Part shown: positions 35,785 through 45,686 of the stretch, piece by piece
How the letters are laid out: each line of letters begins with the position of its first letter
How positions within the stretch are numbered: the first letter of the stretch is position 1
Assembly (NCBI RefSeq): GCF_014931215.1
Contig: NZ_CP063089.1
Span: forward strand, 1,364,001 to 1,428,000
Direction: 5' to 3'
Length of the DNA: 64,000 nt
DNA from: Campylobacter sp. 2014D-0216
GTDB taxonomy: Bacteria > Campylobacterota > Campylobacteria > Campylobacterales > Campylobacteraceae
Made by a program: the position numbers and the translations under genes
Notes under the pieces: generated by a model
Databases searched by the model: none
Told to the model about the DNA's origin: nothing
The model's input: the letters and a program-made list of their open reading frames with translations, nothing else

Positions 35785-36482
35785 TTTTTTCTTGCAACAA
35801 ACATAGAACAAACACCAAAACCAAAGCTTTTATACTCTAGCATTTCAAAATGTTCGCTCAATTCTTCGATAAAATCTTCTTTGCTTAAAAAATCTTCTAT
35901 GGAATTTGGTAAATATTCATAAGCACTATAATTTTTACTGATAAAACCACCTATCTTTGGCAAAATATTTTTCAAGTAAAAATCTCTACAAGCTGCTATA
36001 AAACCACCTTGTTCTCTTTTGGTAAATTCAAGTACTAGCAAAATTCCATGCTTCTTCAACACTCTTGCAAATTCTTTTATAGCTTCTTTTCTATCCACCA
36101 CATTTCGGATACCATAACTTATGCTTATAATATCTGCACTTTCATTTTCAAGAGGAAGTTCTTGTGCTTTTGCTTGTATAAAAGCCGCTTCAGGAATTTT
36201 CTTTCTAGCAACCTCAAGCATACCCGCACTTGGATCTACTCCTTTTATGCTAGTAATGTTTTTTTGCGCTTTAAAGGCTTGATTTTTCCACTCTATAATC
36301 ATATCGCCTGTACCACAAGCCACATCAATAATATCTAGCTCATTCTTAGAATACTTAAAAACACTCAAACATGCTTTTTTTCTCCAGCTTACATCGCTTC
36401 CAAAACTTAAAATTCTATTAGCTTTATCGTAAGTTGGTGCTATATCATCAAACATTTTAACTATTTTTTCTTGTTTTTGCAT
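35781..36482 (-). CDS. ubiE: Demethylmenaquinone methyltransferase
   Basis: This 233-residue SAM-dependent enzyme (also called MenG) makes the last methylation of menaquinone, the respiratory quinone of Campylobacter. Motifs seen are KMFDDIAPTYDKANRILSFG at the start, SAM motif I VACGTGDM near 58, and a UbiE signature ISISYGIRNVVD near 115. It is seven bases after the CYTH/CHAD-like gene and overlaps xseA by four bases. Confidence 0.95.
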   Translation of the reverse strand: MQKQEKIVKMFDDIAPTYDKANRILSFGSDVSWRKKACLSVFKYSKNELDIIDVACGTGDMIIEWKNQAFKAQKNITSIKGVDPSAGMLEVARKKIPEAAFIQAKAQELPLENESADIISISYGIRNVVDRKEAIKEFARVLKKHGILLVLEFTKREQGGFIAACRDFYLKNILPKIGGFISKNYSAYEYLPNSIEDFLSKEDFIEELSEHFEMLEYKSFGFGVCSMFVARKK

Positions 36483-36489
36483 GTTTTTC

Positions 36490-37674
36490 CTAACTGTATA
36501 TTTTTAATTTTTTTGTGATTTTATTAATTTTTTTCATTATTTTTTTATCATGAAAAATCAAACCCACATCGCTACAAACAAAATAAGATTTCAACTTGTT
36601 TATATTTTTTTCTTCAAACATAGTTGCAAAATAACATAATAAAAATTTTATTCTCTCTATTTCCTCATCAAGATTGCTGTGAGATTTTACAATTTTTTTC
36701 TTTAAAAAAACTAATTCTTTTCTCAATTTAAATGCTATAAGACGCTTTAAAATTTGCTCCTTAGCACCTTGGTAAAAATCGTGTTCATTTTTTAAAATAA
36801 ATTCCAAATCCAACATCACACTGTGTATTTTTAAATCACTTAAAATAAAAACATATCGCTCTAAATCCAATGCATGTATTTGAGTTATATCAATTTGTTG
36901 TTTTAAATTTACAAAATAATGCTTAAGCTTACTTTGTATACTTGCTTCAAAAAGTGTAGTAAAAAGATCAAAAAAGATATTAATTTGACTCAAACTTGTA
37001 TAAAATTGTTTTAAATTTTCAACATTCGCTTTTTGTAGAAATTGAATTTTTTCTTTTTTAAATCTTTTAAACAACACAAAAAGCAAAATTTTTCCCGCTT
37101 TGAAGCTTTGAATTTGACTAGGAAAATGTAAACTAATCTCTTCTTGTTTATCCAAAATTTTAATACATCTTGCGCTATCAAAAATCTTAGAAAAGTCTCC
37201 ATATAAAGCCAGATTTTTGCTATAAAAATTTTCATCTTCACTAATTTCTTTATAAGTTTTTAAAAACAAAGGAGGATTAAATTGTTTTGCTTTTTCAAAA
37301 GTAGGAAAAACTGCTTTTAGTATCGTTAAATCTTGCAAATTACCTTTAAATCGATAAAGATAAAAGGAATTTCCTGATAATTGAAAGCTAATTCTTGTTT
37401 TATTAATTACCTTTGTTAAAGATCTTTTGTATTGTTTTTTAAATTCCTTTTTTGAAAGCTTACGTGTTTTTTTGTCTAAAATATCATGTAGCTTATAAAG
37501 TGAAAATTGAAAGTAGTTTTGATTTATCTTTTTATATTTAACATCACAAAAAGGACTTATACGCGTAAAAAACACACGTATTTTGTCCTTAGAATAAGAA
37601 ATTTTTTCTTCTTGTAAAATTTTTATAAAGTCATTATTTTCAACTAAAAAACGTCTTTGGACTTCACAAACCAT
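36490..37674 (-). CDS. CYTH/CHAD-like domain protein, divergent
   Basis: This 394-residue basic protein opens VCEVQRRFLVENNDF, resembling the first strand of CYTH (triphosphate tunnel) domains, whose usual motif is ExExK; the charge pattern here is E-V-Q-R-R. The N-terminal half has alternating Arg/Lys strands (YKRSLTKVINKTRISFQLSG). The C-terminal half is helical with many Lys and His (HALDLERYVFILSDLKIHS), as in CHAD polyphosphate-binding domains. A CYTH-CHAD fusion handling polyphosphate or nucleotides is plausible but weakly supported. It starts at TAATG overlapping perR. Confidence 0.55.
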   Translation of the reverse strand: MVCEVQRRFLVENNDFIKILQEEKISYSKDKIRVFFTRISPFCDVKYKKINQNYFQFSLYKLHDILDKKTRKLSKKEFKKQYKRSLTKVINKTRISFQLSGNSFYLYRFKGNLQDLTILKAVFPTFEKAKQFNPPLFLKTYKEISEDENFYSKNLALYGDFSKIFDSARCIKILDKQEEISLHFPSQIQSFKAGKILLFVLFKRFKKEKIQFLQKANVENLKQFYTSLSQINIFFDLFTTLFEASIQSKLKHYFVNLKQQIDITQIHALDLERYVFILSDLKIHSVMLDLEFILKNEHDFYQGAKEQILKRLIAFKLRKELVFLKKKIVKSHSNLDEEIERIKFLLCYFATMFEEKNINKLKSYFVCSDVGLIFHDKKIMKKINKITKKLKIYS

Positions 37675-38087
37675 TATTTTTTACAAGCTTTACAACCATT
37701 AACATAAGCAAATACACCTAAATAATCAATAATATTTCCGATTTTTTTCTCAAGGTCTTCTTGGTATTTATTAATCCCGCTATCCTCATAACATACATCT
37801 TCAATATGATTGCATTTGCTACAAATAACATGAATATGTGGATACTCATAAATATCATAACAAGTTTTTTGATTTGGTGTATTGATTTCTACTACTAAGC
37901 CTTGCTCTTTTAAAGTGTTTAAATTTTTATACACTGTGGCCAATGAAATAGAAGGATATTCTTCTTTGATACTTTCGTATAATGATTCAATATTTGGGTG
38001 TTCATGGCGTTTTAAAATTTTTAAAATACAAAGTCTTTGCGGAGTAGCTTTTAAATCGCAATTTTTTAACATCTGAATAAGTTCCAT
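37674..38087 (-). CDS. perR: Peroxide stress regulator PerR (Fur family)
   Basis: This 137-residue metal-dependent repressor senses peroxide by oxidation of metal-binding His residues and controls katA and ahpC in C. jejuni. It has a winged helix (LKATPQRLCILKILKRHEHP, SISLATVYKNLNTL), the metal region HIHVICSKCNHIEDVC, and a C-terminal CKACKK. I chose the ATG at 38087 (MELIQML) for agreement with C. jejuni PerR and nine-base spacing from GGAG; upstream TTG and ATG codons exist. Its own box may lie near the -10 at 38115. It is followed by the CYTH/CHAD gene. Confidence 0.9.
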   Translation of the reverse strand: MELIQMLKNCDLKATPQRLCILKILKRHEHPNIESLYESIKEEYPSISLATVYKNLNTLKEQGLVVEINTPNQKTCYDIYEYPHIHVICSKCNHIEDVCYEDSGINKYQEDLEKKIGNIIDYLGVFAYVNGCKACKK

Positions 38088-38114
38088 AGTCATTTTCTCC
38101 AATATTTTTTACAT

Positions 38115-38120
38115 AGTATA
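38115..38120 (-). promoter_or_regulatory. -10 box for perR
   Basis: TATACT reads on the minus strand 28 bases upstream of the chosen perR start, between the dxs terminator and perR. It allows perR transcription independent of the fliF-dxs genes. Confidence 0.45.
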
Positions 38121-38146
38121 ACGATTTTTATATAAAAAAATAATTA

Positions 38147-38175
38147 TATTAAAAGATATTTTTTATCTTTTAATA
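38147..38175 (-). terminator. Terminator of the fliF-fliG-fliH-dxs series
   Basis: TATTAAAAGATA (38147-38158) and TATCTTTTAATA (38164-38175) are a perfect 12-base inverted repeat across TTTTT. It overlaps the dxs stop codon, and a T-run follows on the minus strand. Confidence 0.85.
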
Positions 38176-39999
38176 AAGTTTTACTTTCTGGCACAAGGAA
38201 GCAACATCAAGCTCTAGAGATTTTTCTACCTCATTAGTTTTACCATGAGTGATAAAACAATCTTCAAATTCAAAGCTTACTAGCTTAATATGATGAAGTT
38301 TTTCTTTTTGCAAGAAATCTGCGATCAAGCTTCCTACCCCACCTATTCTAGCAGTATCTGAAAACACATACCAAGTTTGTGTGCTATTTGCTAATTCTTT
38401 TAAAAGCTCCTCATCTAAAGGTTTGGCAAAGATCAAGTCTACTAAAGTAGCATACTCAAAGCCTAATTCATCTAAAACCATTTTTGCTTTTGCAACTCCT
38501 TGTCCAAAACCTAAAAATACTTTATCGCTTTGCGCTTTAGACAAAATTTGTGCTTTAGCAAGCTTTATCTCACATGGGCTAAAATCATTATCTAATAAAA
38601 AATTACCCCTAGGATAACGAAAAGCAAAAACCCCTTGATGAAAATAAGCATATTCCATGATTTTTTCCATCATCATTTCATCTCTTGGTGCAGCCAAAGT
38701 GATATTAGGTATAGCACTTAAGAAACTAACATCAAAAACCCCTTGATGTGTTTCTCCATCTTCTCCTACAATCCCTGCTCTATCCATAGCAATCACAACA
38801 TTTAAATTCATAATCGCACAATCATGAATCACCTGATCATATGCTCTTTGCATAAAAGTACTGTAAATTGCTATAAAGGGTTTAAACCCTTCTTTTGCCA
38901 TAGCTGCCATAGAAGTAACCGCATGTTGTTCTGCTATAGCTACATCCCAAAAACGTTCGGGGTATTTTTCTATCAGTTTATCAAGTCCAGTGCCACTTGG
39001 CATAGCAGCAGTTACTCCAACAATATTTTCATATTTTTGAGCCAACTGCAACAATGTATTGGAGAAAATTTCTGTTGCACTTTTTTTATTTATACTACCT
39101 TTTAAGCTTTCTCCACTACTTTTATCAAAAGCACTTACTCCATGCCATTTTGCATTTTTTCCCTCAGCTAGTGCATAACCCTTGCCTTTGATAGTTTGTG
39201 CATGTACCACACAAGGTTTATTCATAGCTTTTGCTTGATTGAGCGCATTAATCACTTCATTAAGATTATGTCCATCGATAGGCCCAATGTATTCAAGCCC
39301 TAATTCTTCAAACAAAAGTCCAGGTGTGATAAGCCTTAAACCCTCTTCAAAACGCTTTGCCATATAAGAAGCACCTTGAGGAAAATACTCTAAAAGATTT
39401 TCAATGCGCTTTTTAAATTTTTGATAAAACTGCGTTGCCATTGCTTGAGATAAATACTTAGAGATAGCTCCAATTGGCTTGGAAATACTCATTTCATTAT
39501 CATTTAAGATAATTACACATGGGTACTCTCTATCACCAAGCTCATTTAAGGCTTCATAAGCCATACCTGCACTTAATGCACCATCGCCTATTAACACCAC
39601 TGGCACACGATCTTCATTTTTTAATCTTATAGCTTTACAAGCTCCAACCGCTAAAGATATAGAAGTACTTGAATGACCCGCTACAAAATAATCCCCTTCA
39701 TCAGGCTTGGTATAACCGCTTATACCATTAAACTGCCTTAATGTGTGAAAGTTATCAATTTTACCGCTTAAAAGCTTGTGTGGGTAAGACTGATGTGAGA
39801 CATCAAAAATAAAAGGATCTTTTTGAACATGAAAAACATAATGCATACCTATGCTAAGCTCTACAACTCCTAAATTAGAGCTTAAATGCCCACCATTTTT
39901 ACTCACTGTATCAATGATAACTTCACGCAAATGAGAAGCTAGGTTTTCTAACTCTTTAATTTGCATATTTTTAAGGTCTAAATTGTTAAAATCTATCAT
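38170..39999 (-). CDS. dxs: 1-deoxy-D-xylulose-5-phosphate synthase
   Basis: Dxs uses thiamine diphosphate to join pyruvate and glyceraldehyde 3-phosphate, the first step of MEP isoprenoid synthesis. The 609-residue enzyme has GGHLSSNLGVVELSIGMHYVF at the start (parts: GGHLSSNLGV, ELSIGMHYVF), the ThDP motif GDGALSAGMAYEALN near 150, and the transketolase-type pyrimidine region DRAGIVGEDGETHQG near 410. It overlaps fliH by four bases, so an isoprenoid gene is tied to flagellar genes as in C. jejuni. Confidence 0.97.
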   Translation of the reverse strand: MIDFNNLDLKNMQIKELENLASHLREVIIDTVSKNGGHLSSNLGVVELSIGMHYVFHVQKDPFIFDVSHQSYPHKLLSGKIDNFHTLRQFNGISGYTKPDEGDYFVAGHSSTSISLAVGACKAIRLKNEDRVPVVLIGDGALSAGMAYEALNELGDREYPCVIILNDNEMSISKPIGAISKYLSQAMATQFYQKFKKRIENLLEYFPQGASYMAKRFEEGLRLITPGLLFEELGLEYIGPIDGHNLNEVINALNQAKAMNKPCVVHAQTIKGKGYALAEGKNAKWHGVSAFDKSSGESLKGSINKKSATEIFSNTLLQLAQKYENIVGVTAAMPSGTGLDKLIEKYPERFWDVAIAEQHAVTSMAAMAKEGFKPFIAIYSTFMQRAYDQVIHDCAIMNLNVVIAMDRAGIVGEDGETHQGVFDVSFLSAIPNITLAAPRDEMMMEKIMEYAYFHQGVFAFRYPRGNFLLDNDFSPCEIKLAKAQILSKAQSDKVFLGFGQGVAKAKMVLDELGFEYATLVDLIFAKPLDEELLKELANSTQTWYVFSDTARIGGVGSLIADFLQKEKLHHIKLVSFEFEDCFITHGKTNEVEKSLELDVASLCQKVKLY

Positions 40000-40799
40000 T
40001 CATTAACCATATTTTTGATTTTTTGCAAACGATTATTAAGGTTTGACTCTATATTTCCTGCATCACTTAATATCAAAATACTCCCTTTATTAATCGCATC
40101 ATCAAGACTAAATTTAATATTACTTGGTTCTTGCAGGTGTGCTTTAACATAATCAAAATCATCAGGGTTTAATTTTAACTCTATTTTGGTTGCATTTTTA
40201 AGTTCACCCATAAGTTCTTTTGCCAAATTTAAAGCTATAAGAGAAGAATTTTCTTCTAATTCTTTGGCTATTACTTCTTTGGCTATTACCACCGCAGTGT
40301 CTGCTAATTCTTTTTCGTTTTTAGATAAAAACTCATTTAAAGTTTGCACTGTATTTTCGAGTTTTTCCACGCTTTTTAAGTATTTTTCCTTCAAAGCTTC
40401 TAATTCATTTTCAAAATTCTTTTGCGCTTCTTCATAACCTTCTTTGATAAATTTTTCTTTTGCATGTTCTAATTCTGTGTTTAAGCGGTTATTAAATTCA
40501 GCTTCTTGGCTTTCTATTTGCATTTGAAGTTTGATGATATTTCCTGACATTTCATCAGTTTTTTTAAGTAAATCTTCTACAAAATCGGGTTGAATTTGTG
40601 GTTGTGATACAACCTCTACATTTTGAATTTCTTCTGTTTGCGGGGTATTTGTAGAAGATGTTATTTGTGTTTGAACCTGGGCTTCTTCTGCTTTTGGCTC
40701 TTCATTAGAGTTTACTTCACTTATAACTTTAAAATGATAACCCTCAACTACATGAGATGAGATGTTATCAGGTGAGATCACATTGGTTAATTTAGCCAT
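39996..40799 (-). CDS. fliH: Flagellar assembly protein FliH
   Basis: FliH binds and regulates the FliI export ATPase and links it to the C-ring. The 267-residue protein has a Glu/Gln-rich low-complexity N-terminal third (QVQTQITSSTNTPQTEEIQ), a long coiled coil (LENTVQTLNEFLSKNEKELA) with several alanine and glutamate positions, and a C-terminal domain with VIAKEVIAKELEEN and IELKLNPDDFDYV. It lies four bases after fliG. Confidence 0.93.
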   Translation of the reverse strand: MAKLTNVISPDNISSHVVEGYHFKVISEVNSNEEPKAEEAQVQTQITSSTNTPQTEEIQNVEVVSQPQIQPDFVEDLLKKTDEMSGNIIKLQMQIESQEAEFNNRLNTELEHAKEKFIKEGYEEAQKNFENELEALKEKYLKSVEKLENTVQTLNEFLSKNEKELADTAVVIAKEVIAKELEENSSLIALNLAKELMGELKNATKIELKLNPDDFDYVKAHLQEPSNIKFSLDDAINKGSILILSDAGNIESNLNNRLQKIKNMVNE

Positions 40800-40803
40800 G
40801 CTT

Positions 40804-41832
40804 TTACTCTATCATCTCATCAGCCTCACCCACTTGGATAAGACCTTGTTCTGCAAGTTTTTGCACCACTTCCACCACTTTTCTTTGTGCTTCTTCTACA
40901 TCTTTAACACGTACTGCACCTAAAAATCCCATTTCTTCTACAAAAGCTTCAGCTGCACGCGTAGACATATTTGCCATAAATTTTTGCTTTAGATCCTCGC
41001 TTGCACCTTTTAAACCTATCATCAAATCACGCTTATCAGCAGCCTTTAAAACCTCTCTAATTGCATTGGTACTAAGTTGAGAAATATCATCAAATGTAAA
41101 CATTAAATCTTTAATGGTTGTAGCAAGTTTTTCATCGCTTTGTTCAATATAAGAAAGTGTTGTTTTAGAAGCTTTTTGCCCCAAACGATTAAGTACTTCA
41201 GCAACAGCTCTTGGACCACCCACTTCAACCTTATAAGAAGTAAGACTTTCGAGTTTGCTTTCAAGTACAGCAGATACTCTTTTGATGATTGAAGGTGAAA
41301 TATCTCCAAGATTTGCCATTCTAATCACAACCTCAGCTCTTAATTCATCGCTAAAATACTCTAAAGTTTCTGCCGCTTGAGTAGTTTCCATATGCGCCAA
41401 AATCAATGCAATGGTTTGTGGATGCTCTTTAATGATAAAGTCTGCAAGTTGTTGTGGTTTGATTTGTGAAAGATAAGCAAAGTTTTGGTTGTTTTCCATA
41501 CTTTTGGTAAGTTTTTCCAAAATTTTATTGGCAATTTCAGGACCAAAAGTTCTAAATAAAATTTCTTTTGCATATTCCAAACCACCGCTTTTTAAATACT
41601 GGTTTGACTGCAATAAAGTATAAAATTCTTCTAATACTGCCGTAGCTACAGGTTTATCAACATTTTTCGCCAAAGCAATATAACGTGAGATTTCTGTAAT
41701 GACATTAATATCCATATGAGAAAACAAAACTGTCGTTACATCTTCTCCTAATTGAATTAAAAATATCGCAACCTTTTCTGGCATAGAAAGGTCATCATAG
41801 ACCATTTTTTGTTCTTCGCTAAGCTTTATCAT
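40804..41832 (-). CDS. fliG: Flagellar motor switch protein FliG
   Basis: FliG is the C-ring subunit that couples MotA to rotor turning. The 342-residue protein has an N-terminal FliF-binding domain (LSMPEKVAIFLIQLGED), a middle domain (EHPQTIALILAHMETTQAAE, residues about 134-153), and the C-terminal charged torque helix (LMFTFDDISQLSTNAIREVL). It begins one base inside the fliF stop, so translation is coupled. Confidence 0.97.
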   Translation of the reverse strand: MIKLSEEQKMVYDDLSMPEKVAIFLIQLGEDVTTVLFSHMDINVITEISRYIALAKNVDKPVATAVLEEFYTLLQSNQYLKSGGLEYAKEILFRTFGPEIANKILEKLTKSMENNQNFAYLSQIKPQQLADFIIKEHPQTIALILAHMETTQAAETLEYFSDELRAEVVIRMANLGDISPSIIKRVSAVLESKLESLTSYKVEVGGPRAVAEVLNRLGQKASKTTLSYIEQSDEKLATTIKDLMFTFDDISQLSTNAIREVLKAADKRDLMIGLKGASEDLKQKFMANMSTRAAEAFVEEMGFLGAVRVKDVEEAQRKVVEVVQKLAEQGLIQVGEADEMIE

Positions 41833-43517
41833 TAGATATCCTTCTCACCAAATTCAGCTTCATTTTCTACAAGCTTTTGTAACAATAGCGCAACTTCTTC
41901 ACCTTTTTCATTCGCCACAGCCCTTAATTTTTCAAGTAAAACATCATACTGAAGCGCATCTTCATCAAAATTATCTCCAAAGCCAAGTTGTTCTTCAACT
42001 TTCTTACGTGCAGCATTGAATTTTTCAATGGCATCTTCAGCCTCATCGATAATTTGCCCATCTTTACCTTCCATTTCTTCTTCAAGTTTGATATCTGCAA
42101 GCATTTTTTGAGAAAATGGCACAATAACTTTTTTGTAAAAAATAAAAAGCAATATCGCTGCAAATACATACTTAACAGGCGGGATAAATGGTTCCACAAA
42201 TTTAGAATAAAAAGTTTGAACCTTGTTTTCAACCTTGACTGTTCTATGAAACTCTAAGTTATTAACTTCAACTGCATCACCCCTAGCAAGATTAAATCCA
42301 ATCGCACCTTTGGTAAGATTTTCAATAGCTTGAATTTCTTTATCACTCAAAGGAATGTATTCATTTGTTACATTTCCTTGATCATCGGTAATCACTTTAT
42401 ATTTTCCATCAACAACAACAGCTGCTGAAATTCTTTTCACAGTTGCAAATTGCTTAGTAGTGTTGGTAATTTTTTTAGAAATTTCATTATTAGTAGTGGT
42501 TTGGTTTTTTGTATAAACCTCGCGTGCACCGTTATTATCTAAACCCTCTACAGGGCCGATGTTTGAAACAGCACCTGGCACTCCTTGGACTTCTTTATCC
42601 TTATAACCTTCTCTATGTTCTTCTAAGGTCTGTTCGCTACGTACAACGGTATTTGGATCATATATTTCACTTTGTGATTCTTCTTTAGAAAAATCATAAT
42701 CAATGCTAACTTTTGCAACAACCCTATCATAACCACCTGCAAAAGGAGCAATAGAAGCAACGATTTTTTGCTCTAGTTCGTACTCTTGGTCTCTTTTGTA
42801 TTTGATTTGCGCAGCGATTAAGTCGCTTTCAAAAGCACCCTCATCATCTAAAGGAATTCCTTTTTGATCCATGATTTTTACATTTTCAGGGCTAAGCTTT
42901 GTAACAGAAGATGCAATTAGGTTTTTAATTCCCATAATTTGCTTTTTATTAAGCTTTAAGCCCTCTTTTATTGTCAAAGCCACTGAAGCAGTTGGCGGGA
43001 CTTGTTGTTGGGTAAAAAGTGTATCTTTAGCAAAAGCAATATGCACTGTGGCACTATGAATAGGCTCTAAACTTTCAATCGTTCTAGCAAGTTCCCCTTC
43101 TAATGCTCTTTGATATTTTACTTTTTGTTCAGCTTCGGTTGCGCCGAATTCTTGTTTATCAAAAAGCTCAAAGCCTACTTTATTATCCTTTGGTAATAAC
43201 CCAGCAGAAGCAATAGCTAAACGTTGTTTATATACTTGCTCATTAGGCACTAAAATTGTTCCTTCATTACGCAAAATATAAGGAACGCCGCTTTTTTCAA
43301 GTTGAGTTACGATCATCGCCGAATCACTAGTATTGGCATTTTCAAATAGTACCGAATATCCAGCTTCACTAGCTACCGTCGAACCACTTCTAAAAAGGGT
43401 TAAAAATACTAAAAATCCAACTACAACAACAATAGAAGCAGCAATAATAATACGCTGTCTTAAACTTAAATTTTGATAAAGCTGACCTACTTGGTGCAGT
43501 ATAGTTTTATAATCCAT
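41832..43517 (-). CDS. fliF: Flagellar MS-ring protein FliF
   Basis: FliF builds the membrane-embedded base of the flagellum. The 561-residue protein has membrane segments at about 23-44 and 440-460, periplasmic ring-building domains (YSVLFENANTSDSAMIV, ARTIESLEPIHSATVHIAF), and an acidic cytoplasmic C-terminus for FliG. It starts 14 bases after hisC. In Campylobacter, MS-ring and switch assembly is also sensed by the FlgS kinase to turn on later flagellar genes. Confidence 0.97.
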   Translation of the reverse strand: MDYKTILHQVGQLYQNLSLRQRIIIAASIVVVVGFLVFLTLFRSGSTVASEAGYSVLFENANTSDSAMIVTQLEKSGVPYILRNEGTILVPNEQVYKQRLAIASAGLLPKDNKVGFELFDKQEFGATEAEQKVKYQRALEGELARTIESLEPIHSATVHIAFAKDTLFTQQQVPPTASVALTIKEGLKLNKKQIMGIKNLIASSVTKLSPENVKIMDQKGIPLDDEGAFESDLIAAQIKYKRDQEYELEQKIVASIAPFAGGYDRVVAKVSIDYDFSKEESQSEIYDPNTVVRSEQTLEEHREGYKDKEVQGVPGAVSNIGPVEGLDNNGAREVYTKNQTTTNNEISKKITNTTKQFATVKRISAAVVVDGKYKVITDDQGNVTNEYIPLSDKEIQAIENLTKGAIGFNLARGDAVEVNNLEFHRTVKVENKVQTFYSKFVEPFIPPVKYVFAAILLFIFYKKVIVPFSQKMLADIKLEEEMEGKDGQIIDEAEDAIEKFNAARKKVEEQLGFGDNFDEDALQYDVLLEKLRAVANEKGEEVALLLQKLVENEAEFGEKDI

Positions 43518-43531
43518 TTATTTCCTACAAA

Positions 43532-44623
43532 CTAAAAATTTTTAGAAAACTCTTCAAAAAACCTTGAATTTTCATACGCTGTACCTATGCTTATACGCAC
43601 AGCATTTAGACCATAACTTTGTAAATTTCTTATTATTATACCGTTTTTAAGCAATTTTTCAGATAAATCTGTACTATTTTTTTTATCAAAAAAATATGTG
43701 ATAAAATTTGTATAACTTGGTATATATTTGATTTGATATTTTTGAGCAAAATCTTCATATAATCGCATTTGTGAAAAATTATTCTCTAAGGTTTTTTGTA
43801 CAAACTCATCATCATTAAGCGCAGCAACAGCGGCCTTTAAACTTAAATTCGTTACATTAAAAGGTGCTCTTAGTTTACAAAATACATCAATAATCTCTTT
43901 GCAAGCTATACCATAACCCACTCTCATACCGCCTAAACCATAAAGCTTTGAAAAAGTTCCTAGGTATATAGTATTTTGAAATTTATTAATTAATTCTTTA
44001 GGATCAATACGCTTTTTATCATCTTTAAATGCAGCAAATTCATTATATGCCCCATCAATTGCTACCAAACAATCATCATCAATATTTTCTAAAAATTCAA
44101 AAACTGCATTTGCATCTAGACATTCTCCTAAAGGATTATTTGGTAAACATAAAAAAATCACTTTTATTTCATTTTTATGTTTTTGGTATAGCTCACCAAG
44201 CTCGTTTAAATCATGGGTTAAACTTGGAGTTTTATACACTTTAACCCCTAATTGTTTCGCATAAATTTCATACATAGCAAAACTAACCCCACATTGCAAA
44301 TATGCTTTAGAATGATCTAATTTTGCATGCACAATGTATTCTATGATTTGATCGCTTCCACTGCCTATAATGATGTTTTCATTTAAGATGTTGTAACGTT
44401 TTGCCAAGGCTTGTTTTAACTCACTCATAGTATCATCAGGATATAAATAAGCCAAGTGCGCATGATCTATAATAGCCCTTTTAGCCTTAGGACTAACCCC
44501 ATAGGGATTTTCATTACTAGCTAGCTTAATCACCTCATTTAAGCCATATTCTTTAGCGATTAAATCTATATCCTTGCCACTTTCATAGGTTTTAATTGCT
44601 TTTAAAAAAGGATTAAATTGCAT
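43532..44623 (-). CDS. hisC: Histidinol-phosphate aminotransferase
   Basis: HisC transfers an amino group to imidazole-acetol phosphate in histidine synthesis. The 363-residue PLP enzyme has [19 protein letters not shown] near 38 and the PLP Lys in [17 protein letters not shown] near 215-230. I chose ATG 44623 ([10 protein letters not shown]), which overlaps pheA by 11 bases; an in-frame start nine codons earlier adds residues not seen in relatives. It sits between pheA and fliF. HisC may also serve aromatic amino acid transamination, which its partner pheA suggests (inference). Confidence 0.94.
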   Translation of the reverse strand: MQFNPFLKAIKTYESGKDIDLIAKEYGLNEVIKLASNENPYGVSPKAKRAIIDHAHLAYLYPDDTMSELKQALAKRYNILNENIIIGSGSDQIIEYIVHAKLDHSKAYLQCGVSFAMYEIYAKQLGVKVYKTPSLTHDLNELGELYQKHKNEIKVIFLCLPNNPLGECLDANAVFEFLENIDDDCLVAIDGAYNEFAAFKDDKKRIDPKELINKFQNTIYLGTFSKLYGLGGMRVGYGIACKEIIDVFCKLRAPFNVTNLSLKAAVAALNDDEFVQKTLENNFSQMRLYEDFAQKYQIKYIPSYTNFITYFFDKKNSTDLSEKLLKNGIIIRNLQSYGLNAVRISIGTAYENSRFFEEFSKNF

Positions 44624-45686
44624 TGCTTTCTCCTGACAAATAAGACCCAAGCCATTTTATATGATCTGCTTTTTTCAAAACCCTTTGAACACGCTCATCA
44701 TCAATATGACCTTCAAAATCAATATAAAAACTATGCACAAATTCTCTTGCTTTTACTGGACGTGATTCTAATTTAGTTAAATTAATCCCTTCTTTTTTAA
44801 ACTCATACAATAAATCACTAAGTCCACCAGGTTTATGTGCAGCAAGCGCTAAAATAGAAGTTTTGCAACCTGACATTTGCGGGATCTTAATATCACTTAA
44901 AATCAAAAATCTAGTACGATTAGCCAAATTATCTTCAATAGTTTCAAATAAAACAGGCACATTATAAAGCTTTGCAGCAATTTTAGAACAAATCGCAGCC
45001 GAAGTAAAATCTTGTGAAGCTAGATAAGCCGCGTGGGCTGTAGATTTACTCGCGACAAACTCCACTTCGCTTAAATCATGGCTTTCTAAAAAATTTCTAC
45101 ACTGATTATAACCTTGTGGGTGAGAATATATACGCTTAATATCTTTTAAATTTTCACTCATACTTACAAAAGAATGATGAATATCCATGTAAATTTCAGC
45201 AAAAATTTTTACCTCTTCATATTTACCAAGACAATCCAGTGTCACACCAACCGCACCTGCAGTATTGTTTTCAATTGGTACTACTCCGTATTTTGCTTCT
45301 TTGTGGGCTAATTCTTTAAAAACATCTTCAATATTTGCAAGGGCAATATAATGACTCATCGCACCAAAACGTGTTCTTGCTACTTGGTGTGTATAACTTC
45401 CTTCAGGTCCTAAATAAGCTATATTTTGAGGTTTTTCTAAATTTCTAGAGACAGCAAAAATTTCTTGATAAATTGCTTCAATGGCATTTTGATCTAACAA
45501 ACCATTGTTGTTATTTTTCAACCTATTAATAATAGCTCTTTCGCGCTCAGGCCTATAAATACTCCCACCCAAATTTTGCTTAATTACACCTATGTCTTTA
45601 ACATAAAGCATTCTTTCGTTTAATAAGGTCAAGATTTTATCATCAATAGAATCGATCTTAGTTCGTAATTTTTCTATCTCTTTCAT
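44613..45686 (-). CDS. pheA: Chorismate mutase / prephenate dehydratase
   Basis: This bifunctional enzyme converts chorismate to phenylpyruvate for phenylalanine synthesis. The 357-residue protein has an N-terminal chorismate mutase ([20 protein letters not shown], first 80 residues), a prephenate dehydratase domain ([14 protein letters not shown] near 95; [28 protein letters not shown]), and a C-terminal ACT domain ([27 protein letters not shown]) for phenylalanine feedback. It overlaps the upstream HAD-like gene by four bases. Confidence 0.96.
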   Translation of the reverse strand: MKEIEKLRTKIDSIDDKILTLLNERMLYVKDIGVIKQNLGGSIYRPERERAIINRLKNNNNGLLDQNAIEAIYQEIFAVSRNLEKPQNIAYLGPEGSYTHQVARTRFGAMSHYIALANIEDVFKELAHKEAKYGVVPIENNTAGAVGVTLDCLGKYEEVKIFAEIYMDIHHSFVSMSENLKDIKRIYSHPQGYNQCRNFLESHDLSEVEFVASKSTAHAAYLASQDFTSAAICSKIAAKLYNVPVLFETIEDNLANRTRFLILSDIKIPQMSGCKTSILALAAHKPGGLSDLLYEFKKEGINLTKLESRPVKAREFVHSFYIDFEGHIDDERVQRVLKKADHIKWLGSYLSGESNAI

